Shown: piece by piece, positions 25,387-33,805 of the stretch
How the letters are laid out: every line of letters starts with the position of its first letter
Position numbering within the stretch: position 1 is the stretch's first letter
Assembly (NCBI GenBank): GCA_964439395.1
Contig: CAYTNV010000003.1
Span: forward strand, 1-64,000
Reading direction: 5' to 3'
Length of the DNA: 64,000 nt
Origin: JAUUSJ01 sp964439395
Lineage (GTDB): Bacteria > Bacillota > Clostridia > Lachnospirales > Lachnospiraceae
Translations under genes and position numbers: made by a program
Notes under the pieces: generated by a model
The model's input: the letters and a program-made list of their open reading frames with translations, nothing else
Database searches by the model: none
What the model was told of the DNA's origin: nothing

Positions 25387-26424
25387 CTATTTTTTATCAT
25401 TCCCAAAAATGACATCTAATTCTTCTGTCAAATTCTGCAAAGTCTTTACTACTTTTTTGTAGTTCATTCGCTTTGGACCAATAATGCCAATTGTGCCACT
25501 TCCACTTTTACCAAGATCATACGGAACAGTGACAATACTGCAATCCTTTAAATCTTGAATATTCGACTCACTTCCAATATAAACTTGAACTTTCTTATCT
25601 CCGTCCTCGTCCTGACTAGAAGTTTTATCGATAAGCTCTGCCAGCGAATCTTGATCCGCCAACTTCTCTAACAGCAAAGTGGCCCGCCGCCGGTCACCTA
25701 GCTCTGGATACTTTAGCATATTCGAGGTACCCTCTGTATAGATTTTAACATCATCCACCTCATGAATGGCTTCCACAATTCCCATAAACACCTGCTCTAG
25801 AAGATCTGCATGAATTCCTGCCTGCACCTTCATCGTGTACATAAGCTCTAGATTAATATCGGTAAGGCTTAGCCCCTGTAAAAATGAATTAATTAAGAGA
25901 TTTAACTTTAGTACCTCATCATTTCTCAGCTCGGTATTCGTCTGAATCAAATGGTTTTTAATGATATTCGCTCCGATAACGATGACTGCCAAAATCTGAC
26001 CTTCATCCACCTGAGATATCTGAATGAATTTAACGGTTGATTCCTTATACTGGGGTGCTGTAACGAGAGTTGTATAATTTGTATTGCTTGCCAATGTTCT
26101 TGCAACCTGCTTTAAGAGAACTTCCATTCTGTCCACTCTCTCGATTAAGGCTTGCTTTTCTTCTATCTCATTTTCTTTTTCACTCATCAACTCATCGACA
26201 AAAAATCGATAACCCAAATCGGAAGGAATCCTTCCAGCAGATGTATGAGGCTGGAGAATATATCCAAGCTCTTCTAAGTCTGCCATCTCATTACGGATTG
26301 TCGCAGAGCTTAGTTTTAAATCTGTATATTTTGAAATAGTTCGAGAACCTACTGGCTCGCCTGTCTCTAAATAAGTTGATACAATTGCTTTTAGAATCTT
26401 TTGCTTTCTCTCGGTTAGCTCCAC
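25387..26424 (-). CDS. hrcA: Heat-inducible repressor HrcA
   Basis: 345-residue repressor of the CIRCE regulon. An N-terminal winged helix (LTERKQKILKAIVSTYLETG, then SSATIRNEMADLEELGYI) is followed by the GAF-like dimerisation domain. I chose the GTG at 26424 (VELTERKQ) because AAAGGA sits upstream and the longer reading to 26463 would begin inside the CIRCE operator. First gene of the heat-shock operon; it represses its own promoter. Folding of HrcA by GroEL sets its activity in studied Firmicutes. Confidence 0.95.
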   Translation of the reverse strand: MELTERKQKILKAIVSTYLETGEPVGSRTISKYTDLKLSSATIRNEMADLEELGYILQPHTSAGRIPSDLGYRFFVDELMSEKENEIEEKQALIERVDRMEVLLKQVARTLASNTNYTTLVTAPQYKESTVKFIQISQVDEGQILAVIVIGANIIKNHLIQTNTELRNDEVLKLNLLINSFLQGLSLTDINLELMYTMKVQAGIHADLLEQVFMGIVEAIHEVDDVKIYTEGTSNMLKYPELGDRRRATLLLEKLADQDSLAELIDKTSSQDEDGDKKVQVYIGSESNIQDLKDCSIVTVPYDLGKSGSGTIGIIGPKRMNYKKVVKTLQNLTEELDVIFGNDKK

Positions 26425-26456
26425 GTTTTTCACATCCTTTCGTGAGATTTTATTTA

Positions 26457-26483
26457 TTAGCACTCGTTTTGATTGAGTGCTAA
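26457..26483. promoter_or_regulatory. CIRCE operator
   Basis: TTAGCACTC, nine bases, GAGTGCTAA: a perfect match to the CIRCE inverted repeat bound by HrcA, placed between the hrcA promoter and start codon. Confidence 0.97.
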
Positions 26484-26496
26484 CATCTTTATACTT

Positions 26497-26525
26497 AAAA
26501 TAGCACTTTGTAATCTTATTGTCAA
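26497..26525 (-). promoter_or_regulatory. Sigma-A promoter of the hrcA operon
   Basis: Leftward TTGACA (26520-26525), 17 bp, TATTTT (26497-26502), directly upstream of CIRCE. Repressor bound at CIRCE would block the transcription start. Confidence 0.8.
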
Positions 26526-26649
26526 GTGTTTTTTTTATTTTTCTTGAAATTTATTCTCTGAAATGACAAATGCAAAAAAACATTTATCTTCTTGATGATT
26601 TTTAATGAAATAATGCCATCATAAATGAAAGTCTAATTCCTCTACAATT

Positions 26650-27792
26650 TTATAAAAGAAACTCCCATAATACCTGATTTGAGACATCCAGCCCCCTTTT
26701 CGTAAAATACAGCAAATCGCCTTTTTCTCGAAGCAGCTCCATTTTCTCATATTTTTCTAATATATCTCCATATACATCCTCTATCTTCCTGTGAAACATA
26801 TCCTCAAATAAAGTTTTTGAAACTCCATCTGTCATTCGAAGTCCCAAGTACATAAACTCTTCCATTTTATCTTTTATACTCAATATAGTATATTGTGCAC
26901 GCTTTTCGATTGGAATATAAGGTATTTTTAAATAAGAAGAAAAATTTTCTTCATTTTTAAATCTCGCCCCCTGAAAATAGGAAGATGCACCAAGCCCAAT
27001 GCCTAAATATTCCTTTTGCTGCCAGTAAACTATATTATGCTTACACTCAAAACCTTGTTTTGCATAATTGGATATCTCATAGCGATAATATCCATTTTCT
27101 TCTAATTTCTGCCCTGTCAGGTCGTACATTTCTCTCTCTGTATCTTCATCTGGAAGTAAATCTAATAAATCCTCCCTATGATAAAGCGGAGTTTCCTCCT
27201 CCACAATTAAACTGTAAGAAGAAATATGTTCTGGACTAAGTGCCATAACTTTCTCCAACCCCTTTAGATAGGACTCCTCTGTTTGATTTGGCAATCCCAT
27301 CATTAAATCTATATTTATATTTTTAAATCCCTGCCGCCTCGCCTCTTCGTATCCGTCCAAAAATTGAGTATATGTGTGGATTCGAGAAAGCATGGAGAGT
27401 TCTTTTTCCTCTGTGCTTTGAAGTCCCATGCTTAGTCGATTAATTCCAATTTTTTTATAACAATTTAACTTTTCTCTCGTGAGAGTCCCTGGATTTGCCT
27501 CAATTGTCACCTCTTCTACTTCAGTTAAGTCAAAAACCTCTATAAGTGATGCAAAAATTTTTTCTATTTCTCTCTCACTCAGAAGAGAAGGAGTACCTCC
27601 TCCCACAAAAATGGTCTTGATTTGATACTCCTTCCCAAATATTTTATAGCTATTTATTTCTCTACAAATCGCATCTACATACTGCTCTCTCATCGATTCA
27701 TCGCTCGCAAAAGATAAAAAATCACAGTAGATACATTTTCTCACACAAAATGGAATATGAAGATAGAGACTTAACTCTTTCTTAGTTTTCAT
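26650..27792 (-). CDS. hemW: HemW-type radical SAM protein
   Basis: 380 residues. The radical-SAM cluster motif is CVRKCIYCDF near residue 16 (CxxxCxxC), followed by IFVGGGTPSLLSEREIEKIF and TIEANPGTLTREKLNCYKKI, all typical of the HemN/HemW family. HemW proteins bind heme and are thought to deliver it; they are not the true oxygen-independent coproporphyrinogen oxidase, and the extra N-terminal Cys of HemN is not seen. It overlaps the end of lepA by 11 bp (translational coupling) and precedes hrcA, the conserved lepA-hemW-hrcA order. Confidence 0.93.
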   Translation of the reverse strand: MKTKKELSLYLHIPFCVRKCIYCDFLSFASDESMREQYVDAICREINSYKIFGKEYQIKTIFVGGGTPSLLSEREIEKIFASLIEVFDLTEVEEVTIEANPGTLTREKLNCYKKIGINRLSMGLQSTEEKELSMLSRIHTYTQFLDGYEEARRQGFKNINIDLMMGLPNQTEESYLKGLEKVMALSPEHISSYSLIVEEETPLYHREDLLDLLPDEDTEREMYDLTGQKLEENGYYRYEISNYAKQGFECKHNIVYWQQKEYLGIGLGASSYFQGARFKNEENFSSYLKIPYIPIEKRAQYTILSIKDKMEEFMYLGLRMTDGVSKTLFEDMFHRKIEDVYGDILEKYEKMELLREKGDLLYFTKRGLDVSNQVLWEFLL

Positions 27793-29587
27793 CTAACTTC
27801 AACACACTCATGAATGCTTTTTGTGGAATTTCTACATTTCCAATCTGACGCATTCTCTTCTTTCCTTCCTTCTGTTTTTCAAGCAGTTTTTTCTTTCTCG
27901 TAATATCACCGCCGTAACATTTTGCCAAAACGTCTTTTCTAACTGCCTTTACTGTCTCTCTGGCAATAATCTTGCTTCCAATCGCTGCCTGAATTGGAAT
28001 TTCAAATAAATGTCTTGGTATCTCGCCTTTTAGCTTTTCGCACATTTTTCTTCCTCGCTCATAAGCTGTCTGAGCATGCACAATAAAGGATAAAGCGTCA
28101 ACCTCCTCGCGGTTAATTAAAATATCGAGTTTTACAAGCTCTGACTGTACATATCCTTTTATCTCGTAATCAAAGGATGCGTATCCTCTAGATCTTGATT
28201 TTAGCGCATCAAAGAAATCATAAATAATTTCATTGAGCGGAAGGTCATATTTTAAGAGTGCCCTCGTCTCTTCCATATACTCCATGCTAATATAGGTACC
28301 ACGTCTCTCCTGGCAAAGCTTCATAATTGCACCGACAAACTCTGTCGTAACCATAATCTCAGCGGAGACAATCGGCTCCTCCATATAGGCGATTTGAGAT
28401 GGATCTGGAAGATTGGAAGGATTGGTAAGTTCGAACATTGTTCCATCTGTCTTATGCACTCGGTAGACAACACTAGGTGCGGTTGTCACTAAGTCTAAAT
28501 TATATTCGCGCTCTAATCTCTCCTGAATAATCTCAAGATGTAAAAGACCTAAAAATCCACAGCGAAAACCAAATCCAAGGGCAATAGATGTCTCTGGCTC
28601 AAACTGAAGTGCCGCGTCATTTAACTGAAGTTTTTCTAGGGCATCTCGAAGATCTGGATATTTTGCTCCGTCTGCTGGATAGAGACCACAGTATACCATC
28701 GGATTTACTTTTTTATAGCCTGGAAGTGGCTCACTGCACATATGATTGGCGTCTGTCACGGTATCACCAACGCGGGTATCCTTTACATTTTTAAGACTTG
28801 CGGTAATATATCCAACCATACCAGCGGATAGCTCCTCGCAAGGGAAAAATTGTCCTGCGCCGAAAGTTCCAACTTCCACAACCTCAGCTCTTGCGCCAGT
28901 AGCCATCATATGCATCATTGTGCCCTGTCTGATACTGCCTTCCATAATACGCGCAAAAATAATAACTCCCTTGTAGGAATCATATAAACTATCAAAAATA
29001 AGGGCGCGAAGTGGAGCATTTACATCTCCCTCAGGTGCCGGAATCTTTTCTATAATCTGCTCTAGGACATCCTCGATATTAATTCCAGACTTTGCAGAAA
29101 TTAACGGTGCATCCTCCGCCTCAATTCCGATGACATCCTCAATCTCTTGGATTACTCGCTGAGGCTCCGCACTTGGAAGGTCAATCTTATTGATAACTGG
29201 CATAACCTCAAGATCATGGTCAAGTGCCAAGTACACATTCGCCAAAGTCTGTGCCTCAATTCCCTGCGCAGCATCTACAACTAATACCGCTCCCTCACAG
29301 GCAGCCAAACTTCTAGATACCTCATAGTTAAAATCTACATGTCCTGGAGTATCAATCAAATTGAAAATATATTCCTCCCCATCTTTTGACTTATAGATCG
29401 TACGGACAGCCTGAGATTTGATTGTAATTCCTCTCTCCCTCTCCAAATCCATATTGTCAAGAACCTGCGCCTGCATCTCACGCTCTGTCAAAAGTCCTGT
29501 CTTTTCAATAATTCGATCTGCCAAGGTAGATTTACCGTGATCAATATGGGCAATAATACAAAAATTTCTAATCTTACTCTGATCCAT
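27782..29587 (-). CDS. lepA: Translation elongation factor 4
   Basis: 601-residue GTPase that back-translocates or remodels stalled ribosomes at the membrane. G motifs are AHIDHGKSTLADRI (G1), RGITIKSQ (G2), DTPGHVDF (G3) and NKIDLPSAEP (G4). The C-terminal LepA domain ends EGKKRMRQIGNVEIPQKAF, a family hallmark. Length is normal. The gene starts at ATG and overlaps hemW downstream. Upstream DNA is a copy of the dispersed repeat. Confidence 0.97.
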   Translation of the reverse strand: MDQSKIRNFCIIAHIDHGKSTLADRIIEKTGLLTEREMQAQVLDNMDLERERGITIKSQAVRTIYKSKDGEEYIFNLIDTPGHVDFNYEVSRSLAACEGAVLVVDAAQGIEAQTLANVYLALDHDLEVMPVINKIDLPSAEPQRVIQEIEDVIGIEAEDAPLISAKSGINIEDVLEQIIEKIPAPEGDVNAPLRALIFDSLYDSYKGVIIFARIMEGSIRQGTMMHMMATGARAEVVEVGTFGAGQFFPCEELSAGMVGYITASLKNVKDTRVGDTVTDANHMCSEPLPGYKKVNPMVYCGLYPADGAKYPDLRDALEKLQLNDAALQFEPETSIALGFGFRCGFLGLLHLEIIQERLEREYNLDLVTTAPSVVYRVHKTDGTMFELTNPSNLPDPSQIAYMEEPIVSAEIMVTTEFVGAIMKLCQERRGTYISMEYMEETRALLKYDLPLNEIIYDFFDALKSRSRGYASFDYEIKGYVQSELVKLDILINREEVDALSFIVHAQTAYERGRKMCEKLKGEIPRHLFEIPIQAAIGSKIIARETVKAVRKDVLAKCYGGDITRKKKLLEKQKEGKKRMRQIGNVEIPQKAFMSVLKLDEN

Positions 29588-29623
29588 TCTCGCTTGATTC
29601 TCCTTTTCTAAATGTATTTTCTA

Positions 29624-29829
29624 TCTAAACTAACATGCCTGCTATCGCAGGCACCACCATAAATGAAAGTCCGATTGCTCCGTGTCAAGGCACTCCCGCA
29701 ATCACACCTGTATTCGCACTCCAAGCTATCGCTCTACGTGCTCATACAGGTTAATCTGCCAAATATGCAGATAAATCCAAATAAATTTGTCTTTATCTGC
29801 CCGCTTGACAGGGACTTTCACAGTAAATT
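29624..29829. repeat. Structured dispersed repeat, copy 1
   Basis: 206 bp nearly identical in length to the copy at 36123-36327, about 90% identical by eye. Internal structure: TGCCTGC-TATC-GCAGGCA near the left end, an ACCTGTAT..ATACAGGT stem enclosing GCAC..GTGC, and an inexact stem around AAATCCAAATAAATTTGTC. The ends carry inverted GAAAGTCC/GGACTTTC. Looks like a non-coding mobile repeat (MITE-like) or structured RNA. Confidence 0.75.
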
Positions 29830-30258
29830 ATTTATATTCAAAATCTAATAGCTACAATAGTATAGCATATCGTGAACTACTCGGCAACAAGTTACCAAGT
29901 TTCCTGTTTATAGTACTTCTTCTTATCTTCTAGCATCAAATTATAAACCTTACGGAAACAGCCTATACACAAGTTCTTGCATGGATATCTTTATTCTTCT
30001 TTACACATATTGTATATTATATTGATAGATAAAATCAATATTCATAAGCTATTTTTTTCAGCATATAGTATTATAAATTCACAAAAATTGAGCTTTCTTT
30101 TCAGATACAAGTAACTGAGAATTCCCGCTAATTAACTTAAAATTAGCCCCCTCTCATCTTGATATGATAAACCGATTAATGCCATTATCCTATAATAAAA
30201 ATTAAGTGGATCCACTCTACATGATAAATTATAACTTTTCTTTTTCTTTTTTTAATGT
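29830..30258. other. Intergenic region without a gene
   Basis: AT-rich. Two hairpins can be seen, ATATTGAT/ATCAATAT near 30020-30045 and GCTAATT/AATTAGC near 30129-30150, neither with a clear T tract. No coding potential recognised. Confidence 0.5.
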
Positions 30259-30264
30259 TATAAT
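30259..30264 (+). promoter_or_regulatory. Extended -10 promoter for the NUDIX gene
   Basis: TGT-TATAAT at 30256-30264, a consensus -10 with an extended TGn. The sequence 17 bp upstream (TTTTCT) is a poor -35. Transcription would begin near 30271, giving a leader of almost 300 nt. Confidence 0.6.
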
Positions 30265-30270
30265 GAGAAC

Positions 30271-30564
30271 CGTTATTAAAATTTATGCTCTGCAGGTGAA
30301 GAAATAGATTAGGAATAAGCGATATAAAAGATTAAAATTTATAGGTCGTGGAAGAGTGAGGATGTTTCTTAGTATCCTAAATCTAAGTTCCTTTTTTTTA
30401 TAAACGAGATATTGTATAGAGTTTCGCCAATACACAGTCAAAAGGCAGAGTAACGAAACGTGTTGGAAAGGGAAAGAACGGTCTTCTGACTGCTGGTATC
30501 TCTGTCCACTGTTTCATAAAATATAAAATCAAACAAATACTATAAATTTTTGAGGTGAAAAACT
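30271..30564 (+). ncRNA. Long structured leader of the NUDIX gene, candidate riboswitch
   Basis: The first half contains AGATTAGGA (near 30312) able to pair with TCCTAAATCT (near 30375), followed by eight T at 30392. The second half has GAGATA/TATCTC (30406-30411/30497-30502) enclosing GTTTCG/CGAAAC (30421-30426/30454-30459) and CCAATACAC/GTGTTGG (30427-30435/30460-30466); the last two pairs cross, so a pseudoknot is possible. I do not recognise a named class. Confidence 0.4.
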
Positions 30565-31185
30565 ATGGATAAAAACGAAAAATGGCTCGAGTGGGCCGTA
30601 AAATTACAGGCAATTGCACAAGCAGGACTTGAATATGGAGTCGGAGAATTTGATTTAGAAAGATATGAAGAAATCCGAGATATAGCAGCCGAAATGATGA
30701 GCTATAAGACAGAAATTTCAAAAGAAAAAGTAAAGGATTTATTCTGCAACGAGACGGGATACCAAACTCCTAAGATAGCTACTCGTGCAGCGATTTTCAA
30801 AGATGATAAAATCTTACTCGTACAAGAGAGCAATGGAACATGGGCAATGCCTGGCGGATGGGCCGACGTGGATATTTCTGTCAAAGACAACATACTCAAG
30901 GAAGTAAAAGAAGAAGCTGGTCTTGATGCCAAAATAGATTTAGTTATTGCTGTACAGGATAGAGAAAAACATAATCGACCAATTTATGCCCATAAGATTT
31001 GTCTTGTTTTTGTTCTATGTTCTGTACTTGGCGGAGAATTCAAACCTAATCTTGAGACAATTGACAGCAGATACTTTGGAATGGATGAATTGCCAGAGCT
31101 TGCGACAGAAAAAAATAATAAGGAGCAGATTCAGATGTGCTTTGACGCATATCACGCTGAAAATTGGAAAACATTAATTGATTAA
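30565..31185 (+). CDS. NUDIX hydrolase with N-terminal helical domain
   Basis: 206 residues. An N-terminal helical region (WLEWAVKLQAIAQAGLEYGV) matches the domain found in YjhB-like ADP-ribose/nucleotide hydrolases, followed by a NUDIX fold (TRAAIFKDDKILLVQESNGT). The NUDIX box near residues 97-119 reads GGWADVDISVKDNILKEVKE then EAGL: the EExG end is present, but the first Glu position is Ile and the Arg of REU is Lys, so it is atypical. Likely hydrolyses a nucleoside diphosphate linked to another group; substrate unknown. Ribosome site GAGGTG. It stands alone, with a long structured leader that suggests RNA-level control. Confidence 0.85.
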   Translation: MDKNEKWLEWAVKLQAIAQAGLEYGVGEFDLERYEEIRDIAAEMMSYKTEISKEKVKDLFCNETGYQTPKIATRAAIFKDDKILLVQESNGTWAMPGGWADVDISVKDNILKEVKEEAGLDAKIDLVIAVQDREKHNRPIYAHKICLVFVLCSVLGGEFKPNLETIDSRYFGMDELPELATEKNNKEQIQMCFDAYHAENWKTLID

Positions 31186-31267
31186 CAGTAAAAATTTATT
31201 TTATGATATAAAACTATTTTAATGACCCGCCAAAACAAAAAACAATATAAAATATGTCATTATTTAA

Positions 31268-31360
31268 GGCTATTGCAAAATAAAACCTTCAACAAAGATA
31301 TCCTGCTAAATAGCTTTAGCAAAGTTAATACTTTATACAAAAGTTCATTTTGCAATAGTC
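31268..31360. mobile_element. MITE-like element with terminal inverted repeats
   Basis: 93 bp bounded by GGCTATTGCAAAATAAAAC and, on the other strand, GACTATTGCAAAATGAACT (15-16 of 19 matching). Inside is a perfect hairpin TGCTAAA-TAGC-TTTAGCA (31304-31321). No coding capacity and no clear target duplication. The ends look like those of a DNA transposon, so a non-autonomous relic is likely; it could also terminate the NUDIX transcript. Confidence 0.6.
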
Positions 31361-31421
31361 TCCTGTATACTTCTCATTTAAAATAATTTTATCTCCAATC
31401 CCGATGATATCTGATGCTGTT

Positions 31422-31544
31422 TCATTCTAAAAGATTACATAATACTTCTATATCCTCCATCGTTGTAGACCAACTTGCCGCAAATCGAACTACAGTTTTG
31501 TCATCATCATATTTTTCCCAAAAACTACTTTCAAAAGAAATCAT
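31422..31544 (-). pseudogene. C-terminal fragment of a threonine aldolase
   Basis: 40 codons from an ATG with GGGAGG upstream. The product contains TVVRFAASWSTTMEDIEVLC, which resembles the C-terminal end of low-specificity L-threonine aldolases (VVRF.TSWAT.EE.V..L). The pyridoxal-phosphate domain is absent. It lies 12 bp after the PatB-like gene and may be a fusion scar or deletion remnant; the MITE-like element next to it may be involved. Confidence 0.5.
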
Positions 31545-31556
31545 TTTATTCCTCCC

Positions 31557-32744
31557 CTATTCTTTAAAAGAATCCTCTTCTCTGCTCTTCAATACCCGAA
31601 TTATATTCTCTGCTGCCATCTGGATATTCTCTCTCTTTGTCGCCAAATTCACGCGAATGAAGCCTGCATATCGCTCTCCTCCAAACCAAGAGCCAAAATC
31701 CACTGCCAATCCACATTCCTTTTTTATAATATCCTCAATTTCATCTTTGGATACATAGTTTCCCAAATCAATCCACATCAGATATGTTCCTTGTAGCTTT
31801 GAAATCCAAATTTGAGGAAGTGCAGTCTCTAACATCTCTTTCATTAATATATAATTACTCTCAATTGTCTTTAATAACTCCTCTAGCCAGTTTCTTCCTC
31901 CTTCATAGGCAGCCTGCACGGCAATATACCCAAAAGCATTTCCACTGGAAGTATGAAGCCTATTTGTATAATCATCATAAATCTTTCTAAGCTTCTCATC
32001 CGGAATGATAACAAAAGAATTCTGACAGGCAGCAAGATTAAACGTCTTCGTGGCAGCCGTCAAAGTAATTAAAATATCATCATAATCTCCCACCGTGTCC
32101 GATGGCACATGCTCTTGCCCACTCATAATAATATCTTGATGTATTTCATCTGAAATTACATATATTTTATATTTTTTGCAAATATCAAAGAGTTTCTGAA
32201 TCTCTTCCTTTTTCCAAACACGTCCCACTGGATTATGTGGCGAACAGAAGATAAAAAGCTTTACTTTATTTTTTACAATTTTTTTCTCAAAATCCTCAAA
32301 ATCTATCTCATACTGCTCTTTATTTCTAACTAAATGGCTCTCGATAAGCGTTCTGTTATTATCCAAAACTGCATTACGAAATGGATAATAAACTGGGGAT
32401 AAAATAATTACACTATCTTTTTCTCTCGTCAACATTTGCACAATCCAGTTAAATGCTGGCACAACACCTGACGCAAAACGAATCCACTCTCTTTTTACAG
32501 CATAATGATGGTATTTTTCCTCCCACGCTATAAAAGCTTCTTTATAAGCTTTTGGTGGAATCGGATATCCAAATATACCCAAATCTACATATTTCATCAA
32601 AGCTTCCTTCACACAAATAGGAACTTCAAAATCCATATCTGCCACCCACAGAGGCAATAAATCCGCCTTTCCAAAGTTTTTTTCGCAACCATCCCATTTT
32701 ACACAATCCGTATTTTTTCTATCTTTGTAAATCAACAATCCCAT
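31557..32744 (-). CDS. PatB/MalY-type cystathionine beta-lyase (aminotransferase fold I)
   Basis: About 395-residue pyridoxal-phosphate enzyme. The N-terminus has CVKWDG and LLPLWVADMDFEVP, the signature of the MalY/PatB group. FCSPHNPVGRVWKKEE and ISDEIHQDIIMSG are fold I motifs, and the cofactor Lys is in TAATKTFNLAACQNS. Such enzymes cleave cystathionine or related C-S bonds. The ATG at 32744 is favoured because AAGGAGAG lies just upstream of it; an ATG at 32762 overlaps that site. Alone in the region, followed by the aldolase fragment. Confidence 0.88.
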   Translation of the reverse strand: MGLLIYKDRKNTDCVKWDGCEKNFGKADLLPLWVADMDFEVPICVKEALMKYVDLGIFGYPIPPKAYKEAFIAWEEKYHHYAVKREWIRFASGVVPAFNWIVQMLTREKDSVIILSPVYYPFRNAVLDNNRTLIESHLVRNKEQYEIDFEDFEKKIVKNKVKLFIFCSPHNPVGRVWKKEEIQKLFDICKKYKIYVISDEIHQDIIMSGQEHVPSDTVGDYDDILITLTAATKTFNLAACQNSFVIIPDEKLRKIYDDYTNRLHTSSGNAFGYIAVQAAYEGGRNWLEELLKTIESNYILMKEMLETALPQIWISKLQGTYLMWIDLGNYVSKDEIEDIIKKECGLAVDFGSWFGGERYAGFIRVNLATKRENIQMAAENIIRVLKSREEDSFKE

Positions 32745-32917
32745 CCCTACTCTCTCCTTCATTTATGTATCTTTGACACTTTCTATACCTAAAGCCTTAA
32801 CTTCACCCATATATATTACTTGATATCTCATGGGGCAAGCTAAGCGTTAAAACAAGTGTTTTTAGATAAACTTCGCTTTTATCTTCGTATTTTATTATAG
32901 AATAGCATAAAAAAATC

Positions 32918-33634
32918 CTATAAACTATTTATTACTAATACTATCCCGGATACAATCAACATAATTACAACTATTTTTCTAACAATTTTTTCATCCATTA
33001 CCTTTCCACTTAATATACCAAAAGCCAATCCTACTAGCATAATTGGAATCAATAAAATTGTTTGTTTCAAAACATCTAATGTGATAATTCCATATATCGT
33101 ATAAAACAAAATACGAAACGTATTTTCAAACAAAAACACAACACAAATATTAGCTTTAAAAGAATGGCTATCCTCTGTGACTCTATTTACATATGCCCCA
33201 AGAAGTGCACCGACTCCGTATAAACCACAAAGAAGTCCTGAAAAAATACCAATAAGTCCAAGAATAATCCGAGATTGCCTGACTTTTTTTGATTGAAACT
33301 CTCTTAACAACATCTCAATGCCAATAAAAATAATAACAAAACCAAACAGAATTTTAATAAAATTTGTATCTGCATTTTTTAAAAAGAAAATTCCTGGTAT
33401 GCTACCAATCATAACTAATATAACGAGTGGAATGCAAAGACTCCATTTTATAGACTTTCTTTCTCTCCAAGCCATAATAATATTAGTTGGATACCCTAAA
33501 AGCAAATCAACAGGCGATATATTTATATTATTGTTTCCAAAACTCAATATCGTTGTAAATACTAATGTATTAGCAAACCCACATAGGCCTTTTATAAAAA
33601 ATGCACATATTGTAGCAATCATCCACCATACCAT
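32918..33634 (-). CDS. TauE/SafE-family membrane permease
   Basis: 238 residues with about eight hydrophobic segments, the usual topology of TauE/SafE (DUF81) anion permeases that export sulfite-like or sulfonate compounds. Family-like stretches are FIKGLCGFANTLVFTTIL (first repeat, GxxG.G..) and GIFSGLLCGLYGVGALLGAY (second repeat). It is near a cystathionine lyase-like gene, so a sulfur link is conceivable but unproven. Monocistronic by spacing. Confidence 0.82.
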   Translation of the reverse strand: MVWWMIATICAFFIKGLCGFANTLVFTTILSFGNNNINISPVDLLLGYPTNIIMAWRERKSIKWSLCIPLVILVMIGSIPGIFFLKNADTNFIKILFGFVIIFIGIEMLLREFQSKKVRQSRIILGLIGIFSGLLCGLYGVGALLGAYVNRVTEDSHSFKANICVVFLFENTFRILFYTIYGIITLDVLKQTILLIPIMLVGLAFGILSGKVMDEKIVRKIVVIMLIVSGIVLVINSL

Positions 33635-33805
33635 TTTATCACTATCTCCTCATCTCTTTTGTATATACTAACTTAATTTCTTCTTGTTTTTGTAAATCCA
33701 TTATAACCTTTTTTTAGTATAACTCTTTAAAAATATAGCATATAATAGGGAAAATTTTGTGAAGATAATGCTTATTATAATAAAATATGAGTAATTCGTC
33801 AATTT

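Noticed and set aside
30271..30564. NUDIX leader as a ykkC-type riboswitch
   Set aside because: I could not find the conserved ykkC core sequences, so no class name is assigned.
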